Assembly: GCA_031258965.1 (NCBI GenBank)
Contig: JAIRMC010000115.1
Location: 1 to 53,281 of the forward strand
DNA from: Azoarcus sp.
GTDB taxonomy: Bacteria > Pseudomonadota > Gammaproteobacteria > Burkholderiales > Rhodocyclaceae
Length of the DNA stretch: 53,281 nucleotides
Reading direction: 5' to 3'
The position numbers and the translations under genes are program-made. Below, piece after piece: positions 1 through 9,504 of the stretch (the stretch's first letter is position 1; every line of letters begins with the position of its first letter). The notes under the pieces are model-generated. The model was given only the letters and a program-made list of their open reading frames with translations. It had not been told where the DNA came from and searched no databases.

Positions 1-2
1 AT

Positions 3-302
3 TTCGACCGGGCCTCGCCGAATCTTTTCAAATATTGCGCCGCAGGCAAGCACATTCCGAAAGTGGAAATATCCGCCTGCAAATCGGGCGGCGGGCAACA
101 GGAATTCGCGCATATCACACTGACCGACGTAATCGTGAGCGGGGTAACGCCAAACGGCAATGCCGGTTCCCAGTGGGTAGAAGCGGTAAGTCTGTCTTAT
201 TCGCAGATCGTGATCGAGGCCAAGGAGCAAAAGCAAGATGGCTCCACGGCCGCCGGGGTCTCCGGCGGCTGGAATGTCAAGGAGAACAGGGCTGTCGGTT
301 GA
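3..302 (+). CDS. hcp: Hcp-family type VI secretion tube protein, C-terminal part
   Basis: This is the last 99 codons of a gene whose 5' end lies outside the window; the frame is open from base 3. Hcp forms hexameric rings that stack into the inner tube of the type VI secretion system and are secreted with the effectors. The visible part follows the family: a helix-containing stretch with ASPNLFKYCAAGKHIPKV, the strand TLTDVIVSGVTPNG, the strand VSLSYSQIVIEAKEQ (family VSLNYGKIEW) and the closing GWNVKENR. No other type VI gene follows, so this may be an orphan hcp, or the cluster may lie upstream. The family assignment rests on motif recognition only. Confidence 0.85.
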   Translation, partial: FDRASPNLFKYCAAGKHIPKVEISACKSGGGQQEFAHITLTDVIVSGVTPNGNAGSQWVEAVSLSYSQIVIEAKEQKQDGSTAAGVSGGWNVKENRAVG

Positions 303-439
303 TGGCCCTGAGGCCGTCATTGCAAGAGGCACAACGCTGTGACAGTCCACACGCCGCATCGGATTGTTGCATCCCGGACGATGATGTCCAGATTTTACGC
401 GGACGGCGCGGGCCAAAGGTAAAGGCGAGAACGACAGCT

Positions 440-502
440 CCGGGGAAACACCGTGATACCATGTGTTCCCCCGGAACGGCTCCAGTCTCCCGGACGGGAG
501 CC
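440..502. terminator. Hairpins between convergent genes
   Basis: Two stem-loops lie between the ends of hcp and the minus-strand small gene. The first pairs CCGGGGAAACAC (440-451) with GTGTTCCCCCGG (463-474) with one mismatch. The second pairs GGCTCC (478-483) with GGAGCC (497-502). Neither has a clear T-run, so this is terminator-like rather than a textbook intrinsic terminator. The rest of 303-505 holds no gene I can support. Confidence 0.4.
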
Positions 503-505
503 GCG

Positions 506-766
506 TCAATGAAGATGGTATGCCATGGAAAAGCGGTCGAATTCCGCTTGCGCCCGCGCCGCTTTGTCGGGCATTCCGGCGGCGGAGGCGTACTCCACCA
601 GTTCGCGCAGCCAACGGGCCAGCAACTGCACGCCTTCGTCGGTCTGTACCAGGCCACAGAGCACATGTGCCGCCGTGACATCCGGGATACCCTCGAACTC
701 GGCAATCAGGGCGACCTCGTCGTCGGTCAGGTCGCAGTAATCGAGACAATCGCGCATGGACAACAT
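506..766 (-). CDS. Small conserved hypothetical protein (86 aa)
   Basis: An 86-residue soluble, acidic, mainly helical protein with no signal peptide or membrane segment. It opens MLSMRDCLDYCDLTDDEV, and I have the impression of similar short proteins in other Rhodocyclales-like genomes, but I know no function. The start is well supported: GGGGAGG lies six bases before the ATG. It stands alone, convergent with hcp and divergent from serS across a 276-bp AT-richer spacer. Two Cys and several Asp/Glu lie in the first 25 residues, but no metal-binding motif is evident. Confidence 0.7.
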   Translation of the reverse strand: MLSMRDCLDYCDLTDDEVALIAEFEGIPDVTAAHVLCGLVQTDEGVQLLARWLRELVEYASAAGMPDKAARAQAEFDRFSMAYHLH

Positions 767-2335
<1,569 letters not shown>

Positions 2336-2355
2336 ACGGACAGGCGGCCCGCGCC

Positions 2356-3957
2356 TCAAGGCACTGCCCGGGCGCTGAGATGCAAGCCAGAACGGGCCGG
2401 TTCGGCGGGAGACGCGGTCAGCAGGGAACGCTCGACCGGATAAGTACGGCGGAGGATGTCGTAGAAATTACGGATGTTCTCGGCCATGATCAGCGCCTCG
2501 CCGCCGCGCACAGGCCCCGTCTTGAATTGATTGGCGTATCGCGGATTCGACAGCAGCGGCAGCACGGATTTCAACCCCACCCATGACGCATCGTCCTTGC
2601 CCAGTTGCCGGGCGAGCGCGCGGGCGTTGTTGATGCCGCCCAAACCGATGTTATAGGCGGCAGTGACGATCCACATGCGGTCGGGGTCAGGTACATTGCC
2701 CGGCAACCTCCGCTGGAGCATCGAGAGATAACGCGCGCCGCCGAAAATAGCCTGCTTTGGATCAAGGCGATCATCAATGCCGAGCTGATTGGCCGTGTCG
2801 ACAGTCAACATCATCAGTCCGCGCACGCCGGTATAAGAAGTCGCTTCCGGATCCCACTGCGATTCCTGGTAAGAAAGCGCTGCCAAATAACGCCAGTCGA
2901 GTCCCGTGCGCGCCGCCGCCTCGCGAAAATACGGCAGATAGCGCGGCAAGCGCTTCTGTGCGCGAGCGAGAAATGCCGCGATGTCGTAGTGGTCGAGGCG
3001 GCGAATATGTCCGAAATATTGATCCGCGATACGGGCGAGAAGACCGTTATCGCCCGACTCGCTGAGAAAAGCATTGATTTCACCCGCCAGATCATCCTTG
3101 GCATGAGCTGACATCGCCCAAGATACCGTACTCTTGAACGGCAGATCGTAGACAATGGCGAGCCTGGGTGCATAGCGGGTAGCAAGCGTGTAATGCGTGC
3201 GCTCGGTCGCCAGCAGGTCGATCCGGCCAGTTGCCGTCTGCATGAGCAGATCCTCATCATCCAGATCGGCAGGCGGATGGACGATTTCCAACGTCGGCAC
3301 GCGCTGGCGGAGCAATTCGACCGTTTCGGCGAGCTTGGTGCCGCGCCGTACCGTGACGACCCGCCCGGCCAGGTCGCGCTCGCGCAAAGCGCTGCGGCGA
3401 CTGGCGCGTCCCACCAGCACGAAGTCGATCTCGCGCAAACCCGCCGTCCAGGCCAACGGCAACTGACTGTCGCGGGTCAGCCCTGCCGCGGCCAGATGGG
3501 CCTGGCCGTTGATGACCGCTTCAAGCGCATGCGCCGTATCTGGATACGAGACAAAGCGCACGGGCACCTCCAGCCGTCGGCCAAGGGCGATCAACAGATC
3601 GTGCTCGAAGCCCGCATAAGTGCCGCTCTCATCCGCGCGATAGGTGAGTGCATTGACGCGCGTAGCGACTCGTAGCTCACCCAGTGTGCGGAAATCCGCG
3701 ATTCGCTCATGATCGGGCGATGTGACGGAAAAGAAAATGATTGCGGCCAGGAAGACGACGATGCCGATGGAAACGATAGAGACAGGGCGCAAGCGAGATA
3801 CCCGTGCGAGAGCAGAATCAAACCATCCCGTCCGTCCCGCCACCGGAGCGCGTACCGTATCGTAACGCCTTGCCGGAGGAACGGAGCTGCCTTGCGATGT
3901 TCGTCCGATGGCTGGATCGTGGCTACCGAAAACCGCACATCGGCTGTCTTTTTCCAT
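2356..3957 (-). CDS. mltF: Membrane-bound lytic murein transglycosylase F
   Basis: Cleaves the MurNAc-GlcNAc bond of peptidoglycan, leaving 1,6-anhydroMurNAc, at the periplasmic face. The 533-aa protein has a basic N-terminal tail of about 55 residues, one membrane segment (about 58-78), a periplasmic-binding-protein-like domain (about 90-320) and a C-terminal SLT domain. The catalytic Glu is E365 in SYQESQWDP, followed by the GVRGLMMLT motif. The start at 3957 was chosen because the frame upstream only reads the antisense of tRNA-Ser. The long cytoplasmic tail is unusual for MltF. Its start overlaps the promoter of the divergent tRNA gene, so the two may influence each other. Confidence 0.92.
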   Translation of the reverse strand: MEKDSRCAVFGSHDPAIGRTSQGSSVPPARRYDTVRAPVAGRTGWFDSALARVSRLRPVSIVSIGIVVFLAAIIFFSVTSPDHERIADFRTLGELRVATRVNALTYRADESGTYAGFEHDLLIALGRRLEVPVRFVSYPDTAHALEAVINGQAHLAAAGLTRDSQLPLAWTAGLREIDFVLVGRASRRSALRERDLAGRVVTVRRGTKLAETVELLRQRVPTLEIVHPPADLDDEDLLMQTATGRIDLLATERTHYTLATRYAPRLAIVYDLPFKSTVSWAMSAHAKDDLAGEINAFLSESGDNGLLARIADQYFGHIRRLDHYDIAAFLARAQKRLPRYLPYFREAAARTGLDWRYLAALSYQESQWDPEATSYTGVRGLMMLTVDTANQLGIDDRLDPKQAIFGGARYLSMLQRRLPGNVPDPDRMWIVTAAYNIGLGGINNARALARQLGKDDASWVGLKSVLPLLSNPRYANQFKTGPVRGGEALIMAENIRNFYDILRRTYPVERSLLTASPAEPARSGLHLSARAVP

Positions 3958-3972
3958 CGGTTTCCCTATAAT
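3944..3972 (+). promoter_or_regulatory. Promoter of tRNA-Ser
   Basis: A perfect -10 TATAAT (3967-3972) lies 14 bp before the first tRNA base. With a 17-bp spacer the -35 would be CTGTCT (3944-3949), a weak match. It overlaps the first codons of mltF on the other strand. Confidence 0.6.
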
Positions 3973-3986
3973 CCCGTCCTTCGAGC

Positions 3987-4076
<90 letters not shown>

Positions 4077-4120
4077 TTGATATAATAAAATCAATGAGTT
4101 ACGAGCGTATTTTAGCTTTG

Positions 4121-4139
4121 GCCCACATAAAAGCCCACA
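4121..4139 (+). repeat. Short direct repeat just past the tRNA
   Basis: Two copies of GCCCACA (4121-4127 and 4133-4139) separated by TAAAA lie 45 bp after the tRNA. Closely spaced short direct repeats flanking a tRNA 3' end can be arm-type sites for a tyrosine integrase. No integrase gene and no second copy of the tRNA 3' end was seen, so this could be a remnant or chance. A TATAAT lies just upstream at 4081-4086. Confidence 0.3.
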
Positions 4140-4157
4140 ATAAGAAAATGGGTTGTT

Positions 4158-4203
4158 GACGCGGCAGTCACTCAGGGATGGTTCCATTGCTGCCTGCCGC
4201 GTC
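4158..4203. repeat. Perfect 10-bp inverted repeat
   Basis: GACGCGGCAG (4158-4167) is matched exactly by CTGCCGCGTC (4194-4203), with a 26-base loop that itself contains ATGG-TT-CCAT. It lies directly downstream of the tiny minus-strand ORF at 4211-4273 and, read on that strand, is followed a few bases later by TTTTCTTATT. It could be a terminator or a structured RNA element. Confidence 0.5.
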
Positions 4204-4210
4204 CAAACAT

Positions 4211-4273
4211 TCATCGTTTACCTTTCGGCCAGAGGAGCATGGCAAGGGACAGGATCGGCAAGAGCTTTTTCAT
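4211..4273 (-). CDS. Possible 20-residue hydrophobic peptide
   Basis: A 20-codon ORF encodes a peptide starting MKKLLPILSLAMLLW and ending KGKR: two lysines, a short leucine-rich hydrophobic core and a basic tail. The ATG has an excellent ribosome-binding site, GGAG seven bases upstream. The composition resembles the very small membrane peptides found as type I toxins or as short signal-like peptides, but I recognise no family. A perfect inverted repeat follows. It is too short for statistical confidence, and the region is otherwise gene-poor. Confidence 0.4.
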   Translation of the reverse strand: MKKLLPILSLAMLLWPKGKR

Positions 4274-4747
4274 GAAAAATCTCCATAAACCAGGGACGCA
4301 AAAAACATGCCGGCATACTTTGCTGCGCCATCACGAAATCCCCTCCCGGTCCTCTGGAAGAGACCTGTTTTGATCGGAGCGGACGACGCATCCTCGACGA
4401 TGGTGTGCGTAAGCCATGATTGAATGCTGTCTAAGGTGGAAGAACAAACAATTCTCAATAGCTATTCGTCGAGTCGTCCAAGGATGCGTCCGGTGTGCAA
4501 CCCTTTTCAACCTATTTTTGACATAAGAAAATATTGCAAACGCATGCGCGTGACGAACAAAGCCAGCAGCGAATCAAGCATCTACTGCGGGTGCGACACC
4601 GTGGACGAACGTCCTGGCTGTTCTGGCTGATAAATTCGGGCGATGAGCCACGCTGGCTTTCTCCTGTTCCGTCAAACAGACTGATGGTGATGCGTTTTGG
4701 CAAAAAGCAATATCCCGGTATCCCTGTAATTGCTGTATCGCTGCGCG
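4274..4747. other. Gene-poor stretch after tRNA-Ser
   Basis: I find no supportable gene here. Short open frames on both strands have no recognisable protein features. A 10-bp inverted pair GACGCATCCT (4385-4394) and AGGATGCGTC (4481-4490) is present. The stretch between tRNA-Ser and the ankyrin gene looks like a relic of past insertions, an inference from low coding density and repeats. Confidence 0.4.
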
Positions 4748-4878
4748 CCTCGCAATGACGGGTCTTCTACTTCGTTCCCCGCCCTGTCATTGCGAGGGCC
4801 GAAGGCCCGCAGTGTGCCATGCGGCGGCGACTCCCCGTACTGGCGGCCAGAGCCATGGCGCACGGCCACATGGCACAC
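4748..4878. repeat. REP-like palindromic element
   Basis: CCTCGCAATGAC (4748-4759) and GTCATTGCGAGG (4786-4797) form a perfect 12-bp inverted repeat. A GGGCC-GAA-GGCCC hairpin follows at about 4796-4808, then a further pair GTGTGCCATG (4812-4821) and CATGGCACAC (4869-4878). Sequences built on GTCATTGCGAGG are common dispersed intergenic palindromes in many bacteria, so this is probably one copy of a genome-wide family. It lies just downstream of the ankyrin gene stop. A related GTCATTGC-AGAGG stretch appears near 316-329. Confidence 0.6.
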
Positions 4879-4911
4879 CACGGGTGCTGCGCGGCCCGCA
4901 ATGGCGCTTGT

Positions 4912-5595
4912 TCAGCGCCGCCGTTCGGCGCGCGCTTTTTTGATCAGGTCGGCGATGTTGGTGTTGCCCTTGGCGCGCGCCCAAGCCTCGGCGTCCATGC
5001 CATGGTCGTTGCGGCGGTCGAGTGCGATGGGCGTTTTCAGCAGGCGGCGCACGACGTCGATGTGCCCGTTGCGCCCGGCGAGCATGAGGGCATCGGAGAG
5101 GTTGGGCGTGAGGGCGTTGACGTCGGCTCCGGCGGCAAGCAAACGGTCGACGATGGCGAGCTTGCCTTCGAGCGCGGCGTAGTGCAGCGCCGTCCAGCCC
5201 TTGTTGTTGACTCTGGCTCCAGCGGCGAGCAGCCGTTCGACTAGTTTTTCATGCCCTTGCATGGCCGCCAGCATCAGGGCTGAATCGCCGTTACGGTTGC
5301 GGTGCTCCAATTGCGGTTTGAAGCGCAACAGGGTTTCCACGGTGTCGGCGTTGCCTTCGCGGACGGCGAGGATGAGTAGGGAGTTGCCGTATTTGTCCGT
5401 GGCGTCGGGCGGGACGGCGCGGCGGTCGAGAAGTTTGACAAGCTTGCCGGTACTCCCCCGGTGGGCGGCGGCAAGGGCTTCTTCTTTGTCGTCGGCCAGG
5501 GCGGGCGCGGTGGCAAGGAGGGCCACGGCGGCGAGCAGGACGGCGAAGGCGGTGGCAAGGAGATTGGGGCGGGAGATTTCAGGCAGGATGGGCAT
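4912..5595 (-). CDS. Exported ankyrin-repeat protein
   Basis: A 227-aa protein with a signal peptide (about 1-34, ending APALA) followed by four to five ankyrin repeats, visible as GNSLLILAVREG, GDSALMLAAMQGH, GWTALHYAALEGK and the LVERLLAAGARV/IVDRLLAAGADV helices. It should sit in the periplasm and bind a partner protein; no enzyme domain is present. Ankyrin proteins of this kind often lie directly after tatD in Betaproteobacteria. The ATG at 5595 lies 17 nt inside the end of tatD, so the two are probably co-translated, and it gives a complete signal peptide. The partner is unknown. Confidence 0.85.
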   Translation of the reverse strand: MPILPEISRPNLLATAFAVLLAAVALLATAPALADDKEEALAAAHRGSTGKLVKLLDRRAVPPDATDKYGNSLLILAVREGNADTVETLLRFKPQLEHRNRNGDSALMLAAMQGHEKLVERLLAAGARVNNKGWTALHYAALEGKLAIVDRLLAAGADVNALTPNLSDALMLAGRNGHIDVVRRLLKTPIALDRRNDHGMDAEAWARAKGNTNIADLIKKARAERRR

Positions 5596-6352
5596 GGCGG
5601 AACAGGCGAAAAAAGTTGTCGGTGGTGGCCTGCGCGATGACTGAGGGCGGCTCGCCGCGCAAGACGGCGAGTTCTTCGGCGACATGTTTTACCCAGGCCG
5701 GTTCGTTGGTCTTGCCGCGGTGCGGTTTCGGAGCGAGGTAGGGAGAGTCGGTTTCGATGAGCAAGCGGTCGAGCGGCGCCCAGGCGGCGACTTTCTTGAG
5801 TTCGACGGCGTTCTTGAAGGTGATGATGCCTGAAAAGGAGAGGTAGAAGCCGAGCGCCAGGGCGGCTTCGGCGATTTGTCGCGATTCGGTGAAGCAATGC
5901 ATGACGCCGCCGCAGGCGGCGGCATCTTCTTCGCGGAGAATGCGCAAGGTATCGGCAGCAGCCTCACGTGTGTGGATGATGAGCGGTTTGCCACAGGCTT
6001 TCGCGGCGCGAATGTGGGTGCGGAAGCGTTCGCGCTGCCATTCGGGCGCGTCCCGGTGCCAGTGGTAGTCCAGGCCGGTTTCTCCGATGGCCACGACTTT
6101 GGGGTCGTCGGCGAGTTCGCACAGCCGGGCGGCATCGGGTTCTTCGCAGCCGGCGTTGTCCGGGTGTACGCCGACCGAGGCCCAGTATTCGGGATGACGT
6201 CCGGCAAGGGCGCGCAGGCGCGGGAAGTCTTCGAGGCGAACGCCGACGCAAAGGGCATACCCGACGCCGTTGGCGGCCATGGCGGCGAGCACGTCGGACT
6301 CGCGCGCGCCCAGGTCAGGGAAGTCGGCGTGGCAGTGGGAGTCGACAAGCAT
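5579..6352 (-). CDS. tatD: TatD-family metal-dependent hydrolase/DNase
   Basis: A 257-aa TIM-barrel amidohydrolase-fold enzyme; family members are Mg-dependent 3'-5' exonucleases or deoxyribonucleases. Metal ligands are visible: HCH near the start (MLVDSHCHADF, H6 and H8), the Glu in GETGLDYHW, His in IIHTRE and in MHCF, and Asp in ETDSPYLAP. The start MLVDSHCH is preferred over an upstream in-frame ATG because TatD proteins begin this way. It is part of mltG-tmk-holB-pilZ-tatD, a conserved order in gamma- and betaproteobacteria. TatD, YcfH and YjjV paralogues are hard to separate by eye. Confidence 0.9.
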   Translation of the reverse strand: MLVDSHCHADFPDLGARESDVLAAMAANGVGYALCVGVRLEDFPRLRALAGRHPEYWASVGVHPDNAGCEEPDAARLCELADDPKVVAIGETGLDYHWHRDAPEWQRERFRTHIRAAKACGKPLIIHTREAAADTLRILREEDAAACGGVMHCFTESRQIAEAALALGFYLSFSGIITFKNAVELKKVAAWAPLDRLLIETDSPYLAPKPHRGKTNEPAWVKHVAEELAVLRGEPPSVIAQATTDNFFRLFRHAHPA

Positions 6353-6365
6353 CAAGGGACGAACG

Positions 6366-6731
6366 TCAAAGCGTGTGGGTGGGGCGGTTGGAGTTGAGAT
6401 GACCGGCAAGGATCTGCTCGATCTTTTGGCGCACCATCCTGCCCGATTCGTCGTCGGCGAATTGCACCCCCACGCCCTGGGCCTTGTGGCGTTGCGCGCC
6501 TGCGGGGGTAATCCACACCACGGTGCCCGCGACCGGGTATTTGGCCGGGTCGTCCATTAGTTGCATCATCAGGAAAACCTCGTCGCCGAGGTTGTAATGC
6601 TTGGATGTGGGAAGAAAGATGCCGCCGTTGGCCAGGTACGGCATATAGGCGGCATACAACGCGGATTTGGAGTTGATGTTCAGCGACAGTACGCTCGGGC
6701 GCGCCGGACGGGGGGGAGGGGTGTCGCTCAA
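6366..6731 (-). CDS. pilZ: PilZ protein, type IV pilus assembly
   Basis: A 121-aa single-domain PilZ protein. In Pseudomonas and Xanthomonas the orthologue in this same position (after holB) is needed for type IV pilus formation, through contacts with PilB and FimX-like partners, and does not bind c-di-GMP. The RxxxR and D/NxSxxG signature of c-di-GMP binding is not evident: the N-terminus reads LSLNINSKSALYAAYMPYL, with GGIFLPT and VVWITPAG following as in PilZ itself. It overlaps the holB stop by 4 nt, indicating translational coupling. Confidence 0.88.
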   Translation of the reverse strand: MSDTPPPRPARPSVLSLNINSKSALYAAYMPYLANGGIFLPTSKHYNLGDEVFLMMQLMDDPAKYPVAGTVVWITPAGAQRHKAQGVGVQFADDESGRMVRQKIEQILAGHLNSNRPTHTL

Positions 6732-7804
6732 AGTTGGACTCCTTTCAGCGTGCGCGCATAGCGCATCAACATGTCTTCCAGAAACAGGCGCGGGTTGAGC
6801 GGATGATTCGCCGCCCGGCGGATATTGACGAATTCATTGTAGCAGCTACTGGCCGCCGCCGCGCTCATGCGGGCGGAAAGCGCCGCCAGACGTTCGGCGC
6901 GCGCCGGGAAATATTTCACGCGCCCGCCCAGCCGCAGGGCGGCGAGATCGCTGATCCAGCGTTGCATCCAGTCGACTAGCATTGGCATGTTGAAACCGGC
7001 GGACAGGGCGATTTTGTCTTTCTTGAGCCAGGTTTCCCATTGCCCGGCGAGCCGCAGCGGGTCGATCTCGCCGTCGGACAGATCGCTGGCGAAGCGTTCG
7101 GCCAGAGCTTCGACGCCTTGCGCCGCCATTCGCTGCGCCGCCAGCGGCATACCGCCGCACAATGCCAGCAGGCTGGCGGAGACGCACGTTGTCTTACCTT
7201 GCGCCGCCCGCCAGCGCCGCAGTTCTCCAGCATCGGGGCGCGGCGCGTGCCATTGCTGGCAACGGCTGCGGATGGTCGGCAGAAGTCTGCGCGGCGCGGA
7301 GGAGATGAGGATGAGCGTGCAAGCTTCCGGCGGTTCTTCGAGCAGTTTGAGGAGCGCGTTGGCGGTAAATGGGTTCATCGCCTCGGCGGGATCGACGATC
7401 AGCGCCCGCCGCCCGCCGCGATGCGATGTCATGGTCAGGGCTTCCTGCGCGGCGCGCACCTGGCCGATGACGATCTGGGTCGATTTCGCTTTGCTTTCGC
7501 CGCCGCCCGCTTCGCCGGTTCCGGAAGTTTCGTCCGGGGTGTTCCGCGTGTCTTCGCTTTCCGGAACCAGCCGCCGCAAGTCGGGGTGGGTGCCCGCCCG
7601 CCGCCATTGGCAAGGCGTGCAGTGCCCGCACGCCTGCCCGTCGATGCCCGGCGTTTCGCAGAGCAGCCGCGCCGCCAGGGCTTCGGCCAGGTCGCGCTTG
7701 CCGAGTCCCGGCATGCCGGTAATGAGGATCGCGTGCGGCAGGCGCTCGCCAAGCGCAATCAGCCGTGTCCAGAGCGGTTCGAGCCAGGGGTGGATTACGG
7801 CCAT
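6728..7804 (-). CDS. holB: DNA polymerase III delta-prime subunit
   Basis: Delta-prime is the stator of the clamp loader that places the beta sliding clamp on DNA. The 358-aa protein has an AAA+ fold with the P-loop-like ITGMPGLGKRDLAEA (about 28-42), the zinc module Cys49/Cys59/Cys62/Cys65 (CGHCTPC) and the LLKLLEEPPE helix seen in all clamp-loader subunits. Residues 83-108 form an unusually long Gly/Ser/Glu-rich linker after PESED. The start at 7804 (MAVIHPW) overlaps the tmk stop by 10 nt; upstream in-frame sequence only mirrors tmk. Confidence 0.93.
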   Translation of the reverse strand: MAVIHPWLEPLWTRLIALGERLPHAILITGMPGLGKRDLAEALAARLLCETPGIDGQACGHCTPCQWRRAGTHPDLRRLVPESEDTRNTPDETSGTGEAGGGESKAKSTQIVIGQVRAAQEALTMTSHRGGRRALIVDPAEAMNPFTANALLKLLEEPPEACTLILISSAPRRLLPTIRSRCQQWHAPRPDAGELRRWRAAQGKTTCVSASLLALCGGMPLAAQRMAAQGVEALAERFASDLSDGEIDPLRLAGQWETWLKKDKIALSAGFNMPMLVDWMQRWISDLAALRLGGRVKYFPARAERLAALSARMSAAAASSCYNEFVNIRRAANHPLNPRLFLEDMLMRYARTLKGVQL

Positions 7805-8424
7805 GTCTTTTCGTCGATGCTGGCGGTGATTTCGGCGGCAATGGCTTCCGGTTTCCGCGTGGCGTCGAGCACTCGGAAACGCGCTGGTTCGCGCCGCGCC
7901 CGGTCGAGATAAGCGGCGCGCACCCGCGCGAAAAAGTCGCGCTGTTCGCACTCGAAGCGGTCAGGGGCGGTCCCGGCGGCGGCGAGCCGCCGCGCCGCCG
8001 ATTCCGGCGAGATGTCGAACAGGAACGTGAGATCGGGCGCGAAGCCGGGATGCGTCCAGGCTTCGAGCGTATCGCAGCGCGCCGCCGCCAAGCCACGACC
8101 GCCGACCTGGTAGGCATGGGTCGCATCGCTGAAGCGGTCGCTCACTACCCAGGCGCCTGTGGCCAGCGCCGGTTCAATCACTACCGCGAGATGTTCGCGC
8201 CGCGCGGCGAACATCAGCATGGCCTCGGTGTCGGGGTGCATGTCCATGCCAAGCAGCAGTTCGCGCAGCTTCTCGCCAAGTTCGGTGCCGCCGGGTTCGC
8301 GGGTGCGCAACACCCCGCGTCCACGCGCCCGCAAGGCATCGACGAGCAAGGCAATCTGCGTGCTCTTGCCCGCGCCGTCGATGCCCTCGAAAGTGATGAA
8401 ACGCCCGCGTGACTTCGCGTTCAA
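7795..8424 (-). CDS. tmk: Thymidylate kinase
   Basis: Phosphorylates dTMP to dTDP with ATP, in the cytoplasm. The 209-aa protein has the P-loop GIDGAGKS (14-21), the REPGGTELGEKLR motif that binds dTMP, the SDRF motif (VSDRFSDATHAYQ) and the LID region around APDRFECEQRDFF, all typical of the bacterial enzyme. Length is normal. It overlaps mltG by 4 nt upstream and holB by 10 nt downstream, so the cluster is almost certainly one operon. Confidence 0.96.
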   Translation of the reverse strand: MNAKSRGRFITFEGIDGAGKSTQIALLVDALRARGRGVLRTREPGGTELGEKLRELLLGMDMHPDTEAMLMFAARREHLAVVIEPALATGAWVVSDRFSDATHAYQVGGRGLAAARCDTLEAWTHPGFAPDLTFLFDISPESAARRLAAAGTAPDRFECEQRDFFARVRAAYLDRARREPARFRVLDATRKPEAIAAEITASIDEKTWP

Positions 8425-9431
8425 TTTTTTGCCACTCCCTTGTTGCGCTGACAGCGGTCGACCGCCCGGTTGTGCTCGTTGAGCGTGCGCGAAAATTCAC
8501 TGCGGCCATTACCGCATGCAACGAAGTACATCATGTCGCCGCCCTCGGGGTGCAGCGTGGCGCGCAAGGATTCCTGCCCCGGCATCGCAATCGGCGTCGG
8601 CGGCAGGCCGGGGCGCATGTAAGTGTTCCATGGCGTGTCGGTCTGCAAATCACGGCGGCGCAAATTGCCGTCGAATTTCTCTCCCATGCCGTAAATGACA
8701 GTAGGGTCAGTCTGCAAGGGCCAGCCGACGCGCAGCCGGTTGATGAAAACATTGGCGATGCGGGTACGATCCTCGGCGCGGCCCGTTTCTTTTTCCACGA
8801 TCGAGGCCAGGATCAGTGCCTCGTAAGGCGTCTTGAGGGGCAGATTGGCATCCTTGCCCTTCCATTCGCTGTCGAGCCGTACCGCCATGGCGCGATAGGC
8901 GCGGGTGAGCATCGAGAGCGCGCTGGATTTCTTGTCGAACATGTAGGTATCGGGGAAAAACAGCCCTTCGGGGTGTTTTTCGCTGGCGCCGATACGGGCG
9001 AGAAGTTCGGTATCGGAAAGATTCGCCGTATCGGGCTGCAAATCAGGGTGGCTCTCCAGCGCGGCGCGCACCTGCCGGAACGTCCAGCCTTCGAGCAGCA
9101 ACACGGAACTTTGCGAGACATCGCCAGTTTCGAGCTTGCGGATCAATTGCCATGGCGTGATACCGGCCTTGACCTCATAACTGCCAGCCTTGACCTGATG
9201 TGCCCGGCCTGTGAAACGCGCCAGCCACGTGAGCAGAGGGGGGTAGATCCGGACACCGGCATGCGCGACCGCATCCGCCGCCTGCCGCATCCCCGCTCCG
9301 CGCGGCACGGTAAACTCGGCCGCGCCGCGCACGACTCTCAACGGCTGCCGGGCATACCACCATCCCACCCATATCAGCGCGGCCACGGCAAGAAAAACGG
9401 CCAGCACGATATGGAAAAAAGCTTTCTTCAT
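8421..9431 (-). CDS. mltG: Endolytic murein transglycosylase MltG
   Basis: Cuts nascent glycan strands next to the inner membrane and is thought to terminate strand growth. The 336-aa protein has one N-terminal membrane anchor (about 6-25), a small LysM-like region (about 36-105) and the YceG catalytic domain with the key Glu213 in ILASIVEKETG, then RVGWPLQTDPTVIYG and the C-terminal FSRTLNEHNRAV. The start MKKAFF at 9431 gives a proper signal anchor; an upstream in-frame ATG would extend into ygfZ. First gene of the minus-strand operon through tatD. YgfZ is divergent, as in many proteobacteria. Confidence 0.95.
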   Translation of the reverse strand: MKKAFFHIVLAVFLAVAALIWVGWWYARQPLRVVRGAAEFTVPRGAGMRQAADAVAHAGVRIYPPLLTWLARFTGRAHQVKAGSYEVKAGITPWQLIRKLETGDVSQSSVLLLEGWTFRQVRAALESHPDLQPDTANLSDTELLARIGASEKHPEGLFFPDTYMFDKKSSALSMLTRAYRAMAVRLDSEWKGKDANLPLKTPYEALILASIVEKETGRAEDRTRIANVFINRLRVGWPLQTDPTVIYGMGEKFDGNLRRRDLQTDTPWNTYMRPGLPPTPIAMPGQESLRATLHPEGGDMMYFVACGNGRSEFSRTLNEHNRAVDRCQRNKGVAKN

Positions 9432-9504
9432 TGGAATGAGGGGGAGGGAGGGGCTGAAAGGAGTCTTATAATACTGCACCCCGCCTTTCCCACGCTCGCC
9501 CGCA

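Noticed and set aside
4721-4911. CRISPR-like repeats in the 4.7-4.9 kb region
   Set aside because: Repeats are nested palindromes, not regularly spaced direct repeats; no cas gene is nearby.
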